A stretch of 64,000 nucleotides of DNA. It comes from Coix lacryma-jobi var. lacryma-jobi. Lineage: Eukaryota > Streptophyta > Magnoliopsida > Poales > Poaceae. Under the pieces are notes generated by a model. That model did not search any database, had not been told where the DNA came from, and worked only from the letters and a program-made list of their open reading frames with translations. A program made the translations under genes and the position numbers. The DNA lies in NCBI GenBank assembly GCA_009763385.1, contig CM019826.1:67287201-67351200 (forward strand). The letters run 5' to 3'. This document shows positions 31,480 to 44,631 of this stretch, piece by piece. Each line of letters starts with the position of its first letter. The stretch's first letter is position 1.

Positions 31480-34400
31480 TGTGACGTAACGGCCCTAATC
31501 CCATGGCCCACTGATCACTGTCAACACTGACAGTCGATTCGTACAGCCAAGAGATAAGACCGGGTTCGCCACGGGCTACATCAGTGCCCGATGTCCGCAG
31601 GATCATCTCACAATTCAGTTACAATCTCTTGAACATTTTGACAAATAACATCGGAGTAAATAGCGGAAGACTTAGATAACAATAGTTTTACAAACCAGGG
31701 TTCAACATAAAATTAAAGTGAAGTTATTACAGACCATAGTTCGAATAGATAGAGTGGCAGGGTAGCATATGACAACAACTAAAAGATAAAGATACTTCAC
31801 CCAGCCCGAGGGTGAATAATCACTCATCGGCCTCATCGGCCTCTTCCTGAACAACAGTCACACAGCAGGGTCCAAGGCATACTAAGGATCTGCCATACCG
31901 CAACATGGGTAGAAGAACCCTGAGTACAAAGGTACTCACAAGACTTACCCGTCTAAAGAAAAGGGAGAAGACTCAGGAATGCAGGTTCAGGGTAGTCAAG
32001 TAAGGCTTAAGCAAGTTCAAGTATTTGCAGAAAAGCATTTTTCAAAACTTTGTTCCTTATTTGAAAAGACTCAGATATTCCCTTGTTTCCCCATAATCCT
32101 TGATTCATTTTACTTTCCAAATAGACCTAGTTGAGAACCACTCCCTGTTGACAGTCAGTGACTAAGTCTCCATAACCGAGGTGCAGCGTTAATCCGGATA
32201 ATAATACTCAGCTGAGGGTCCCTATCCACACTGCATATGTAGCACCCAAGCTTGCATATGCCCAACTCGTCTACCACGATTCCTCCAAGATTGGGCCCGG
32301 TCCTACGCCACCCGGAAGTACAGTACACCACTCCAATCCGGGACTTTAACCACGTGGGTACATGCTACTTCCGCCATCTCTCCACTCCCAGTGCGCGGTT
32401 GTCGGTCCAATAAAGGATTCCTCGGGAGCCGAAGCTTTCCGTAGTATGTGAATAGTTGCAAGTCTTAGTCAGCAGGCCCCCATACAGGTGGTCCCTAAAT
32501 TTTCCAGCCAGCGACAAGCACCTCGGGACTCTAACCCAAGAGTACAGGTCCTGTCAGTTTCAACCCTGTCCCGGTCGGTGTCAACTGTTGAGTCCCGGAC
32601 TACAACATGACGGCACCGTACGCAGGACAACCTCTCCTTCCCATGACTAGGTACGGATCAGATACTTAGCCATAGGTGGGAGTAACCAGAAATTCCCATA
32701 AATATTCTTAAGTGATACACTTTTGAGATTGGCATTTTTATTGCAAATCTATCATATAGCATTACTAAGCATTTCGCAAATAGTTTTTGAAAAGCGGGTA
32801 TCGGGTGTATCATTGGTCAGGTAGATAATGCATCAGATAGGATTTCACTCAACTCCTATCAACCTAATGCAATAATTTAACTCAAACATTTAAAGAAAAC
32901 ATTTATAAAAGCAAGGTAGGGTTAAATGCACCGGGGCTTGCCTTGGATGGCAAAAAGAGCAGACTCGGGGTAGGTATAGGTGTCGGAGCTCGGGGTTGCC
33001 TCGGGGACAGATCCTTCGGTGGCTACCTACTTCAGGCCTTCTTCGTCAACTATACGGATGCAATGATGAATGCTCATGAGGATGCTAGTATGAACAAAGT
33101 GCATAGGATAACACTAGAGTATAGCCTTGCAAGGTATGAAGGGTGGTTAAAGTGGACAAAAGATTTCTTATCCATTATTAACAATTTTAAACAAGTTTAT
33201 TTAAGAACTTTTATTAAGTCTAAGTATAGACATAGCAAGGCATCACAAACATCATAGACCAAGGGTAGGTGTCTATGAACATCAAGCAATCCCAAAGTCA
33301 CATCACAGGGCATTCAACGCTAACCCTAATCACCTTTTCTATTTTTCTTAATATTTAAAAAGGTCATTTTATGAAGGTGCTCCAAAAATTACCAAATTAA
33401 TCCCATAAGTTCATTAGGGTACAAGTATATGGCAAAAAATTTCATAATTTTTGGAGGTCATTAAGGTGCTCAATTAAATCTAGACATTTAATTAACAAAA
33501 GGCACTATTCCTTAATTAAAATAAATGCTCAAAAATCAACTTGCTCCAAATGACTTCAAAATTTATCAGAGACTCATCATGACATAACTATCTTGCAAAT
33601 TTTATCTCAAGATTTTTGGAGCTATAGAACACACTCCAAAAATACCAAAGCCTTCATTTTTCAATTAAAAGGGAATTTTTCACTTTCAAATTTTTGCACA
33701 AAACTCAAGTTTCATATTTTATAAATACTTCAGAGCATAAAGAGTCTACCACAAAAATTTCAGAATTTATGGATGCACACCGAAAATCACACAAAAAGAT
33801 GAAATCTGAACACTATTCACATGTATGAAGAAAAAAAGGAAAACGACACTGTGCTTCGTCTTCCTCCCGCCGGCGGTCACCCGACGGCGGCGAGATGGTG
33901 TTCCGGCCACGGCAGGGGCTCGCGGCCGAAACCAAGGACATGGAGAGGTTCAGGAGCTCACGGCAGTCGATGACGCGCGGTGGCGAGGCGAGGGGATGAC
34001 CGGAGCTAGGAGGTCGACGGAGCGGGGGGTCGTCGGCGGGCAGAACCGCGTCGCGACGGCGTTCCGGCGATCCTGAGCACCATACGAGATCACCAAGGCA
34101 TGGTTAGAATCGCAAGGATGCGAGGAAGAAGAAACAGAGGTCGGGGAAGGATGATCATGGCCGGGGAGAGAGAATTTCTCGAACCCGAGCTCACCGGTGT
34201 TTCGCCGGCGTTGGGGAAGTCGGGGTTACGCCGGGCGATTGGGGATGGTAGAGGTAAAATTGAGGGGTGAGAAAGCTTCACGAGCTCAAGGCGGAGCTTC
34301 TGGGCTAGATGGTTGAGCGAGGGAGGCTCTGGACTGGTCTGGCGACGGTGGCGGAGGTGGGTGAGAACTCCGGCCATCCGGCGGGTCCTTTTATAGCCGC

Positions 34401-35535
34401 GGCCAGGGACGGATAAGGAGCGCGCGCGGGCGGATAGGCTTGGCCGAAGCGTGCGCAATCGATTGCGAGGCCGAGGGTCAGCGGTTTGGCACGCAGGACC
34501 CGGGCGTTGTGCTCGCCGGCGGCGAATACGCGGCGGCGACTTGCTGGGCACTGTGGGGACGGGAGAGGAGGTCAGCGCTCGCGTGCGAGCGCGGAGGGAA
34601 CAAGGGGACAGCGGCGGCAGGTCGGGAGCAGGCGAGTGGCTGCCAGGCGCGGGCGCACGCGGCGCCGGCGAGGCGGCCATGGCCGGGCCCCCCCCCCTAC
34701 GCGAGGAAGAAGAACAGTAGGTAGGTCTAGGGTTTGACTTTTGGCTAGTTTCAGAAATTTGCAAATGCCCCAAAATTTGAACTGGGCAACAAAAACTCAA
34801 AACATCAAAGTTGTTCAGAAAAAAGAGATCTACAACTTTGTCAATATGACCTTTTCAAATTCCAAATAGTTTTGAACAAATTTGAAAACAGTAAAGGGGA
34901 CACTTTTTCAAACTTGATTCAAATCAAAATTACTCTGGATTTCAAACTGAAACTTGAAAATCTGTAAACATGAAAGTTGTTCCTTTTATCAAAACCTACA
35001 ACTTTTCTATTATACACTTTCCAGAAACTCATTAGTTTTGAACTCATTTGAAAACTGAAAAGGGGACAAAAACTGGAGTTGATTGAATTTGAAATAACTC
35101 AAAACTTTGTACTGCAACTTGAAAATTTATAAATACCAAGTTGTTTCTCTTTGACAGATCTACAACTTTGCTTTTTGGACCAACCCAAATTTGAATAATT
35201 TTTAATTACAAAAAGAGGGATAAAAATCCAGGATTGGAAATCAGGTTTTGCAAATGGATTTGAAATCAAATTCTGATTTTGAACTTTGGCCACACAACAA
35301 AACTCAAGACACCCAACTGAACAAGAATCACACAAAGCTAGGCACAGGTGAAATTACCATTTTGCCCTAGTAGAGAGAAGTGGGCTAATTAGGGTTTTTG
35401 CAATAGAGGGGAATTCACATAAAATGTGATACACTTAGCCACAAAATTCATACACATGAATCATGATCAAGATGCTTTAAGATGATAATGATGATATGTC
35501 AAGTTAATTACATACTAAACACCAGAGGTGTTACA
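31480..35535 (-). repeat. CV2 5' LTR
   Basis: It is collinear with 21705-25806 but 46 bp shorter. By eye most differences are single-base losses, often in homopolymers (for example ccactgggc to ccacgggc near 31570), with fewer substitutions. TATA at 34387-34397. No gene. Confidence 0.92.
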
Positions 35536-35540
35536 AAGCC

Positions 35541-38500
35541 CGACTGCCAAGGAGTTGGACTTAACCACCATCACCCGGGTCTTACTATTCGCGCCCTTAC
35601 TATTCGCGCCCCCGCGTCCCACTAACTCTCCACCGTGGCTTCGGCTGATGCGTAGGACCTGAGAGCCGGCCTGGAACAATGAGCGGCTTCGCGGTCGGAA
35701 CGAGTTATCCTTCCAGCTAAATGTGGGACATGCGTTCAACATGACAAGAAGTCTATCTTACAAGATACTGATTCCCATAAAACACGGCTAGAAATACTGT
35801 AGCATACACTACAGGAATCTGCCGATCTCCATTTTCCACAACACTCAGTTATCCCACTTAATGGAAATATCCGGTTAATCGGTCAAGTAACCACCTATTA
35901 CTCGCGGGTAACATGAAGGTTGCCCGACTTCTACCGGTCTAAGCAATTCTAAGCATAACTCGGACCTGATTCTATATAGGTATCAAGGATAATATTTCAA
36001 GATAACAAGGTATGAATAGTGATGCATCAACGGTATCAAACAACTCCTATACTTAATGCAACAAACATAACAGATTAAGTTAATTAAAACTGTAGGTAGT
36101 TAGAAATGCTCCGGGGCTTGCCTTTCTCGAAGGTGCTCGGTTGGTGATTCGGGCACTCCGGAAGTTCTTCTTCAAACTCTTCCCCGATAGCTCCTGGTTC
36201 CTGCTCCTGGGCTGCTCCTCGTTTTCCTCTGCTATCATTGTCTCTTCTACCGAACCTGTTATGATGCATATGCGAGAATGAATGGACGATACATGGGCAT
36301 AGAAAATGCATTGCAATTGAATTGACCGAATAGGCGCATATTTCCTCTCCGGTAGAGTACAACATTCTATTTAGAGAGAAGCTACACCACTCATGCAAAA
36401 TACAGTCAACATGCATACACTGAAAAGACTATTTTTACCTCTGCTGGTTTCCACATAAAAGAGACACAAAAGCTTAATTTAAATAACTCAATTAACCTAT
36501 TGAAACAACCTATAACAGCAACATGTAGCTAACAGTCTCAGAAAAATCTATAAAAATTACTGTAGGTTCCTAACAGAAAATAAAGCATACTGTACAAATT
36601 TCAGGACAATTGCATATCTACATAATTCTGTACGAAAAAGACAAATATCAGGGTGAAAAGATACTTTGAACTACACCCTATCTTAAAAAGTGTCAAACAA
36701 CAAATTTCATATTTTTGTTTAGAGCTTTTTAGCATAAGAGCAGTCTATAAAAATTATGAGACTCAATTCCATATATTTTAATTACTACAAATTATACCAA
36801 AAAAACAACATTTAATTAATTTAAAGGTTAACTTCAAATTATTTCACAACCAAACAGTAGTTATAATTTTTCTGTGACTCTACATCACCTACACAGTTCA
36901 TCAAAACAAATCTCATATTTTTCTGAGCAAAACATGATTTATTATACATTAAACAAGATATCAGCCTAAACATAATTAATTACTACTGCACATAAAAATT
37001 ATCATAACAGAGCATATTATATTTTTCATGTACAGATCTCATCAAAACAAACTTAACAAAATTGGTTTCACATTTATTGGATTAACAGAACACAAGTTAT
37101 GATTTAAACAAGCATTATCAGCATTTCTGAAAAACATATATTCAAAAACACTAAACCCTAACTGCTACATGCACCCGACACAACTGCACCCAAGCGGCTG
37201 ACAACCGGGGCCCGTGGTCAAAGAGACCCCACCTGTCACACACAGAAAAACAGAGGAGGAGTTGACCTCGCCGGAGCTCGCCGACGGCGGCTCCTCCGGC
37301 GAAACCATCACCACCTACCGACTCTACTCAACCACCCGCGTCGAACGGTACCACTCTCGACCCTAGCGACACTACGGATCGAGCACGACATCGGCAATGG
37401 CGGTCACGGCGGCGCGGGCTCATCACGCCGGCCGATTCCGACCACGCAAGCCAAACAAACTCTTCTTTGCACTCCTCTCGCCCTAACAACTCCAGCGCAA
37501 GGCGAAAGAGCGAAGGATTCGCTCGCGACACAGCGGGGACACGAGCATGCCATCGCCGGCGCGCATGGCGGACGGCGGACGACGACGTGCCGAGGCGACC
37601 AAACCCTAATCGGCTAAACCGACTCCTACTCTCTCCTGGATGCTCACTGACTCGCGAACGCTAGCTAGAACATCGTGGAACCCACGGAAAGGGAGTCGAC
37701 CACGGCGGACCGAGCTCGGCGGTCATGGCGGCCATGGCGGGAGCTCGTCCCGCGGCTTCCTAGGCACTTCTAGCAAGAGCTGGCTACGGCACGACGAAGC
37801 AGGAGGCGAAGGCGAGGTTGGCGGTGCGTTTTGCGGACGAATGCGCGGCGAGACGACGGCGGACGGCGGCTTTCCCCTTTTCGCCCGCACGGTCGCCGGC
37901 GAGAGCGCAAGGCGAAGCAGAGAGGGAGAATGGGCGCGTCTGGGAGGAGGAAGGCGTGCGCGGCGGTCAAGGCTCGCCACGCCGCGCGCGCTGGCTGGCT
38001 TCGGCCGGGAATCGAACGCCACGCGGCGTTCTTCCCCTGCGCGCGGTCGGCCACTGAAGCCGACTGATTCAAACTGAATCGGGCGATTCAGTTGGCTAAT
38101 GGCCGACTGACGGCCCATTTCCAAACGCGATTAACTCACTAACCATTCCATCAAACGCTAAACCAACTGCACCATTGGTTAGAGCTATACACCGACTGCA
38201 ACTTTGGTTATAAGATTGACCACTGGTTCGGCTTGGGTTGGGCTCAGATCGATGCCAAACATGGCCTGACCGAACTGGTTTTCAGATTTAGGACTTAGGA
38301 AAATTTCCAAGTCTAAAACCCTTCCAATTCTGTCTTGTGGACCCTAAAACACCATGCTAAACCCATTTTCATGAGTTGGTCCTTAAACAACTTTTGTTCT
38401 ATACTAAATTCTACACACTTTTGCTTAAGGGCCCACAGCCATGCAAAGCTTCTATCAAGGAGGTCTTTGTTAGTCAAACAAAAGGACTTTAGAGGCTCTA

Positions 38501-38773
38501 TAGGGTTGACTAGGGTTTAACTACTTGATTAGGCAAAATGACCAGCATAAACATGCCTTCATTTTGACCCTCAACAAGGTTAGATGGTTAGAAAGACTTA
38601 ACCACTCCAAAGCAAGACAAGCAACACTTCATCAAAGCAACTTATAAGCAAGCAAGCACATGAAATGACATTTTATGTGAGAAAAAGAATAACATATGAA
38701 TGCTTCATGATCATGAGATGATTATGCATGATGAGAAATGATGTCATGCTAGCTTAACACCAGAGGTGTTACA
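35541..38773 (-). repeat. CV3 3' LTR, proximal piece
   Basis: It continues the LTR that stops at 21704 and matches 46384-49602. It holds an acidic exon-like segment near 36100-36260 that is frameshifted compared with the 5' LTR copy (46950-47084), an AT-rich tract, a GC-rich block (37240-38060), and the U3 tip (caccagaggtgttaca on plus). GC-rich open frames at 37467-38124 are not called as genes. Confidence 0.92.
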
Positions 38774-38810
38774 GCCCTTCCCCCCTTAAAGAAATCTCGT
38801 CCCGAGATTT
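38774..38810 (-). promoter_or_regulatory. CV3 polypurine tract and pre-PPT hairpin
   Basis: Minus TTTAAGGGGGGAAGGGC abuts the 3' LTR, preceded by hairpin AAATCTCG-GGA-CGAGATTT (38810-38792). The pol stop overlaps the tract, as in CV1. Confidence 0.8.
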
Positions 38811-40363
38811 ACTGACCATTGCTTATGGAACGATGGATAAACTTTCTGGAGATAGTCTTCCGTTTCCCAGGTTGCATCTCCGTCATCATGACGACTCCAT
38901 AGAACTTTATACACCTTTACTAAGCGATTGCGAGTTACTCTTTCTTTGCTGTCCAAAACTCGCACGGGTTGCTCTTGATATGTGAGGTCTGATGCTAGCT
39001 TCAACTCCTGAGGTTCTATTCTTTCTTCCGGTACACGTAGACACTTCTTTAACTGTGAAACATGAAAAACTGGAAAGATCGAACTCATAGCTTCGGGTAA
39101 CTGGAGTTGATAAGATACTTCTCCCTTTCTTTTCAAGATACGATATGGTCCAACATATCTCGGAGCTAACTTCCTTTTAATGCCGAACCTTTGTACCCCC
39201 CTCATCGGAGTTACTTTTAGGTAAACATGATCTCCCTTCTTAAACTCCAACGGCCTTCTTCTTTTATCGGCATAACTTTTCTGTCGGGATTGTGCTGCTT
39301 GTAAGTGTTGATGGATGATCTGGACCTTTTTCTCGGCTTCTGCCACGAAGTCTATTCCAAAATATCTCCTTTCCCCTGGTTCTATCCAGTTTAACGGAGT
39401 CACACACTTACGTCCATATAAAGCTTCAAATGGTGCCATCTTGATACTCTCTTGATAGCTATTATTGTACGAGAACTCTGCTAACGGTAGCCATGATTCC
39501 CATGATCCTTTGGAGGATAACACACAAGCTCTGAGCATATCTTCAAGCACTTGATTCACTCTTTCGGTTTGACCTGCGGTCTGAGGATGATAAGCTGTAC
39601 TGTGAATCAACTTCGTTCCCAAACCTTTATGTAACTGCTGCCAAAAGTGCGCGGTGAACTGAGATCCACGATCTGAAACAATTGTCTTTGGTATTCCATG
39701 CAAACGCACAATCTCTTTGATGTAGATATCTGCATACCGAGGCGGTCGATATCCGGTTTTGACTGGAATAAAGTGAGCAGATTTGGTCAAACGATCCACT
39801 ATTACCCAAATAGAATTATTTCCTTTTTCTGAGGTGGGTAATCCGGTTATGAAATCCATACTGATGTCTTCCCATTTCCAAACAGGCACAGATAACGGTT
39901 GTAACAACCCTGCAGGTTTCATATGCACTGCCTTAACTCTGCAACAAGTATCACACCTTGCAACATAGGCTGCTATCTCTTTCTTCATCTTGGTCCACCA
40001 AAAACGAGATTGTAGGTCATGATACATCTTACTGCTTCCTGGGTGAAGAGATAACTTAGATAAGTGGGCCTCATCTAAGATTTTATCCTTGAGATCTTTG
40101 TTCTTTGGCACGACAAGACGATCCCTGAACCATAACACTCCTTGTTCATCCAACTTAAAAGAAGTTAAAGGATCTTTTAACATCTTTCGCTTGATATGAG
40201 CAACTCCTTTATCTGACTTCTGAGCTTCCATGATCTGACTCTCTAGCGAGCAACCTAACTGAATGTTGAACAAAACTTCTGGATGTATCAGGTTAAACTT
40301 TTCTTCAAACAACGGTTGCACCACAACACTGTGCGATTTCCGACTTAAAGCATCTGCAACCAC
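38786..40363 (-). pseudogene. pol: CV3 pol, second part: RNase H end, integrase, chromodomain
   Basis: The open frame starts in RNase H (VADALSRKSH). The integrase zinc-binding region is complete (HLSKLSLHPGSSKMYHD ... CDTC), the catalytic Asp lie in SMDFITGLP and SDRGSQF, and Glu in AGQTERVN. A GPY/F region (KLAPRYVGPYRILKRKG) and a chromodomain (YKVLWSRHDDGDATWETEDY, about 38960-38830) follow. All key integrase residues are present. A one-base frame change near 40390 separates it from RT. Confidence 0.88.
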
Positions 40364-42475
40364 ATTGGCCTTTCCTGGGTGATAGTGACTTGCAAGTTAT
40401 AGTCCTTTATCAGCTCCAGCCATCTTCGCTGTCTCATGTTCAACTCAGGTTGAGTGAAGATATACTTCAGACTTTTGTGATCGGTATAGATGTTGCACAC
40501 ATTTCCCAACAAGTAGTGTCTCCATAGCTTTAGAGCATGCACTACTGCCGCTAATTCCAAATCATGTGTAGGGTAGTTAACCTCATGTTTCCTTAACTGT
40601 CTTGAGGCATACGCTATCACGCGTCCATCTTGCATTAGCACACAGCCCAAACCTATCTTGGATGCGTCACAAAACACATCAAAAGGTTTCTCTATATCCG
40701 GTTGAGCCAAAACAGGGGCAGTGGTCAGCAGTTCTCTTAAAATTCGGAAAGCTGCTTCACACTCCTCTGTCCAGACAAACTTCATATCTTTTTGCAACAA
40801 CGAGGTCATCGGTTTTGCGATCTTGGAGAAATCCGGAATGAAGCGACGATAGTAACCAGCCAAACCTAGAAAACTTCTGACTTCCGTGACGGTGGTTGGT
40901 GCCTTCCAATCCATAACCTCTTGTACCTTTCCAGGATCCACTGAGATTCCATCTTCCGATAACACATGACCAAGAAAATGAACTTTCTTCAACCAGAACT
41001 CACACTTACTGAACTTAGCATATAACTTATGCTCTCGAAGCCTTGTTAGAACTATCCTCAAGTGTTCCGCATGATCTTCTTCGTTCTCCGAATATATCAA
41101 GATATCATCCAAAAAGACTATCACAAACCGATCCAACTCAGGCATAAACACAGAATTCATTAGATACATAAAGTATGCAGGAGCATTTGTCAAGCCAAAC
41201 GACATGACAAGATACTCATACAACCCGTACCTAGTGGAAAAAGCCGTTTTAGGTATATCCTTAGGTCTGATCTTGATCTGATGGTACCCTGATCTTAAGT
41301 CTATCTTGGAAAACACTCTAGCTCTCGTCAACTGATCAAAGAGGATATCAATCCGAGGTAAAGGATACTTATTCTTGACTGTTACTGCATTCAAAGGCCT
41401 GTAATCCACACACATACGCAGACTTTTATCCTTCTTTTTCACGAAGAGCGCCGGACATCCCCACTCGGATGAACTTGGTTGAATCAAACCCTTATCCAAC
41501 AACTCTTTCAACTGAACCTTCAACTCCGCTAACTCATTAGGAGGCATACGATACGGTCTTCTGGATATAGGTGCTGTTCCAGGTATCAACTCTATTGCAA
41601 ACTCCACATCCCTATCCGGAGGTAAACCAGGTAACTCATCTGGAAACACATCTGGAAACTCACATACTACAGGGATTTCCTGAAGATCTGCCACTTGCAC
41701 TGCACAACTCATAGCACTGAGATTAAGACGGTCAGGAAGAAACACTTGGAATCTTTTGTTTTCCTCGGGGTCCTTCAAAGAGATTATCCTTCTTCCGGTA
41801 TCTAAGACCACTTCCCACTTTTTCATCCAGTCCATTCCGAGGATAACATCCAAGGATAGACCTGGCATGACTACTAGGCTTACTCGATACCGCTTACCTT
41901 CCAAACTAAGAGTAGCTCCACATACCACTTGATTAGACAACACACTTGCACTAGCTGAATTTATTCGAAACCCAAAATCCATTGTTACCATTTCCTGATT
42001 ATGCTTAAGTGCAAATGCTTGACTTACAAAAGAATGGGATGAACCAGAATCAAACAAAACAACTGCAGAGATATTGTTGATAGAGAACATACCAGCTGTT
42101 ACAGGCTCACCCTCTGAGATGCCTTCCAAAGAGGTATGATGCACACGAGCTTGCACTGGATTGGTCTTCTTTCTTGGGCTAGGACATGTCCTGGACAGAT
42201 GCCCTTCTTTGCCACAGTTGTAACATGGCCCCTTGACGTAGCTGCCTGCGAAGTTCTGATTTCCCTGTCCTGCTTTGTACTGCGATGTCTGACCTTTTGC
42301 CACTTTCTGGACCTTAGCTTGCTGCTGATTTCCCTGAAAACGACGCTGAGGAGGCTTGAACCGTGCTCCCCGTGCTGCTACATGAAACTGAGGACGATTC
42401 GCCACTTGATTTCTGTTCTGCTGTGCTCCTGTATCAAAAGTTCGCTTGCGGGCTTTAGATGCACTATAGAGATTG
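40345..42475 (-). pseudogene. CV3 gag end, protease, RT and RNase H
   Basis: One open frame on minus holds the gag C-terminus (basic, QPQRRF-like region), zinc knuckle CYNCGKEGHLSRTC (near 42230), protease with DSGSS (near 42050), and RT from EFPDVFPDELPGLPP through CVDYRPLN, KIDLRSGYHQIKI and the catalytic FLDD (near 41110). RNase H follows (FDVFCDAS, TDHKSLKYIF). It ends in a wrong frame after LELIKDYNLQV, where the next part continues at 40363. The upstream join to gag is broken near 42470. Confidence 0.88.
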
Positions 42476-43223
42476 TTGTGTGTTTTCTTGAGTCAAACAG
42501 TCACTGACGAAGTCATTGAACTGGGTTCTGGAAGAGTTTCCCATCGACTTTAGGAGCTTTGGACTTAGGCCCCTCTTCATACAAGCAATCTTCTTTGCAT
42601 CGGTGTTGACATACTCAGGCGCATAACGAGCAAGATTGTTGAAAGCATGAAGATATTCAGCCATTGTTTTGGTACCCTGAGTCAAACTCAAAAACTCTGT
42701 TACCTTCATAGCCATTAAACCGGGAGGAATATAATGGCCCCGAAAAGCTGCTGTAAACTGTTCCCAAACTATAGGTTGATTGCCGGAAAAGCGGTACGGT
42801 GATGTGCCCACCATATACCGGCTGGTCCCTGCAACTGATGAGCGCGTATTCCACCTTCAGAGATTCCGTCAGACGGAGCAACCTGAACTTCTGTTCGACA
42901 GTGTTGATCCATTCGTCTGCTTCCAAGGGTTCCACTGCTTCCTTAAAGATCGGAGGTCTAGTGTCCAAGAAGTCCTTAAACGTGCTGTACTGATTAACAT
43001 CTTGACCACCCAGACCTGCAGCCCTGCGGGTATTCTCAGCGATGTTTCGGAGATTTGCTTCCATGTTGCGTTGCATAGCTTCCATGCTACGCTGACTTCC
43101 CAAAAACTGAGCAAAGAACTGCTCTGCCGTATAAGGAGGAGGAGGAGGAGGATTGGCTTCCTCGCCCTGTCCACTCCCATCTGCACCACTGGCACTGCCG
43201 GCTCCACGACGAGTGTTCACCAT
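42464..43223 (-). pseudogene. gag: CV3 gag N-terminal and core parts, frameshifted
   Basis: The ATG at 43223 follows atgcag on minus (a second ATG is at 43229). It reads MVNTRRGAGS, a proline run, FFAQFLGSQRSMEAM and STFKDFLDTRPPIFKEAVEP. Near 42790 the frame changes; the core continues with WEQFTAAFRGHYIPPG, MKVTEFLSLTQGTK and TDAKKIACMKRGLSP to 42464. Another break near 42470 leads to the next part. Confidence 0.85.
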
Positions 43224-43541
43224 CTGCATAGCCAATCAATAATCGATGAGTGATGCCATATATATAGATCAAAATGCGTAATGACTGCAGTACTGTATTC
43301 GAACATAGTTCATACAATAAGGCACATTCACAAGTTGTTCCACACAAATAACATCACAAACAGATTATACGAAAAGCGCTTAATACTCGCATGGACACGA
43401 ACGGATAAGCACAACGATAGCCGGATACTTAAAACGATCAAAGGTAGCAACGAGGTTCTTAAGCTTACAACACTCAAAGGTTCCACAGATCCAACATAAC
43501 CGATACACAAGACCACGACGATAAACATCGAGACCTAAACT
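43224..43541 (-). other. CV3 ORF1-gag spacer
   Basis: This 318-nt AT-rich interval has no gene. On minus it ends at gcag before the gag ATG, like CV1, and may be the 3' part of an intron. Confidence 0.4.
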
Positions 43542-44631
43542 CTAATCGCTCTCAGCATCTGACACATGACCCTCGACATCATCGGCTCCATCATCTTCCT
43601 CTTCTTCTTCGTCTTCTTCTTCCTGATTAGCGAAGAGCATTCCTCCATCTTCATCACCGCCATCAGCAAGAACAACTCCCAACTCCCCATCCATCTCGGC
43701 TGCACCTGGAGGATGGTATGGATGAAGCTGGTTGTGAAGACGATGCACTTCCTCATGGAGGTTGTTGTTGTAGGCTTCAGATGTCGCCAACTGCTGCTCC
43801 AAGGCCACGATACGAACTCTCATATCCACCTCTTCTTCCCATGCTTGATTTCGCTGCTGAAGAAGCCTTACCATCTGATTCTCCGCGCCGCTAGCATGAT
43901 TTCTCACGCCCTAGCTGCTCTTGCAGCCTGATGATCTCTTGAGCTGCGACTACATTCCTGCGAACCACCTGATCCTTCTCTATGGTCATCTGCTTCAGCT
44001 CTTCCTGCATCTTTTCCACTTCTTCATCAAACTCACGCTGAGCTTGCCTTTTCTCATCCCTGACATGGTGATAGGACTCAGTCATACTGCACAAGCTGTG
44101 TTGCATGACCGCGTACCCCTTCATTACCGCATACATGGCACTTGCTGCTGGGCCATCACATGCCTGAAGCTCACTAGGACTGCCCTCAATTGCTTCCTGC
44201 TTGGTCTGCACCCAAACATCCTTGAACGGGTCAGCCCTCGGAAACACTCCTGCTAGAGCTCGACTGAGGTCTTCTGGGAACCGCTCCATGATGTCCTGGA
44301 GAATGAGGAACGCTGCTGACTGCGCACCTTCCCAAGGATCCCTTCCCTTGCTCTCATACATCCAACCGGACCACACAGATCCATCTTCCCTGGGCTTCAC
44401 CACTGCGGTAACATACACCAAAGTGGTGTTTTCCAGAGGCTCTTTCGACCAGAAGTAGCGAGGCTCTCGACCATCCGGGTATCCCACAGAACGCAGAACT
44501 CTCCAGAGCAACGTAGGTGTCCCAAACACATCCAGAAACTTTGCCTTGCACCTCTCCGACCTAGGTGCCAACTGGTGTCTGGGAACCCTGCCGCCCGTTG
44601 ACTTACGTGCGGTTTCCTTAGTCCGTCCCAT
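43542..44631 (-). pseudogene. CV3 ORF1: histone H3 tail mimic, one frameshift
   Basis: The ATG at 44631 directly follows gctacag on minus. Residues 1-14 are MGRTKETARKSTGG, then RVPRHQLAPR: against mature H3, 16 of the first 21 positions match, including R2, T3, K4, T6-G13, P16, R17 and Q19-A21. This is the longest H3 match in the window. The central domain (TPTLLWRVLRSVGYPDG, GRDPWEGAQ, AGVFPRADPFKDVW) agrees with CV1 ORF1. A coiled coil follows, with one frame change near 43900, then AYNNNLHEEVHRLHNQ and a Glu/Asp-rich tail (EEEDEEEEEDDGADD) to the stop at 43542. The order of parts equals CV1. Only the tail of H3 is present; the histone fold is absent. Confidence 0.85.

Larger units (their letters stand above)
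21705..35535 (-). mobile_element. Chromovirus CV2, minus strand, complete
   Basis: Direct repeats lie at 21705-25806 and 31480-35535, with perfect TSD aagcc at 21700-21704 and 35536-35540. On minus the order is: 5' LTR (right), PBS TGGTATCGAGC (31476-31466), short leader, ORF1 remnant, broken gag, one long open pol, PPT (25820-25807), 3' LTR (left). The LTR start TGTAACACCTCTGGTGTT relates it to CV1 and CV3; the LTR end differs. It is the youngest of the nested chromoviruses by position. Confidence 0.93.
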
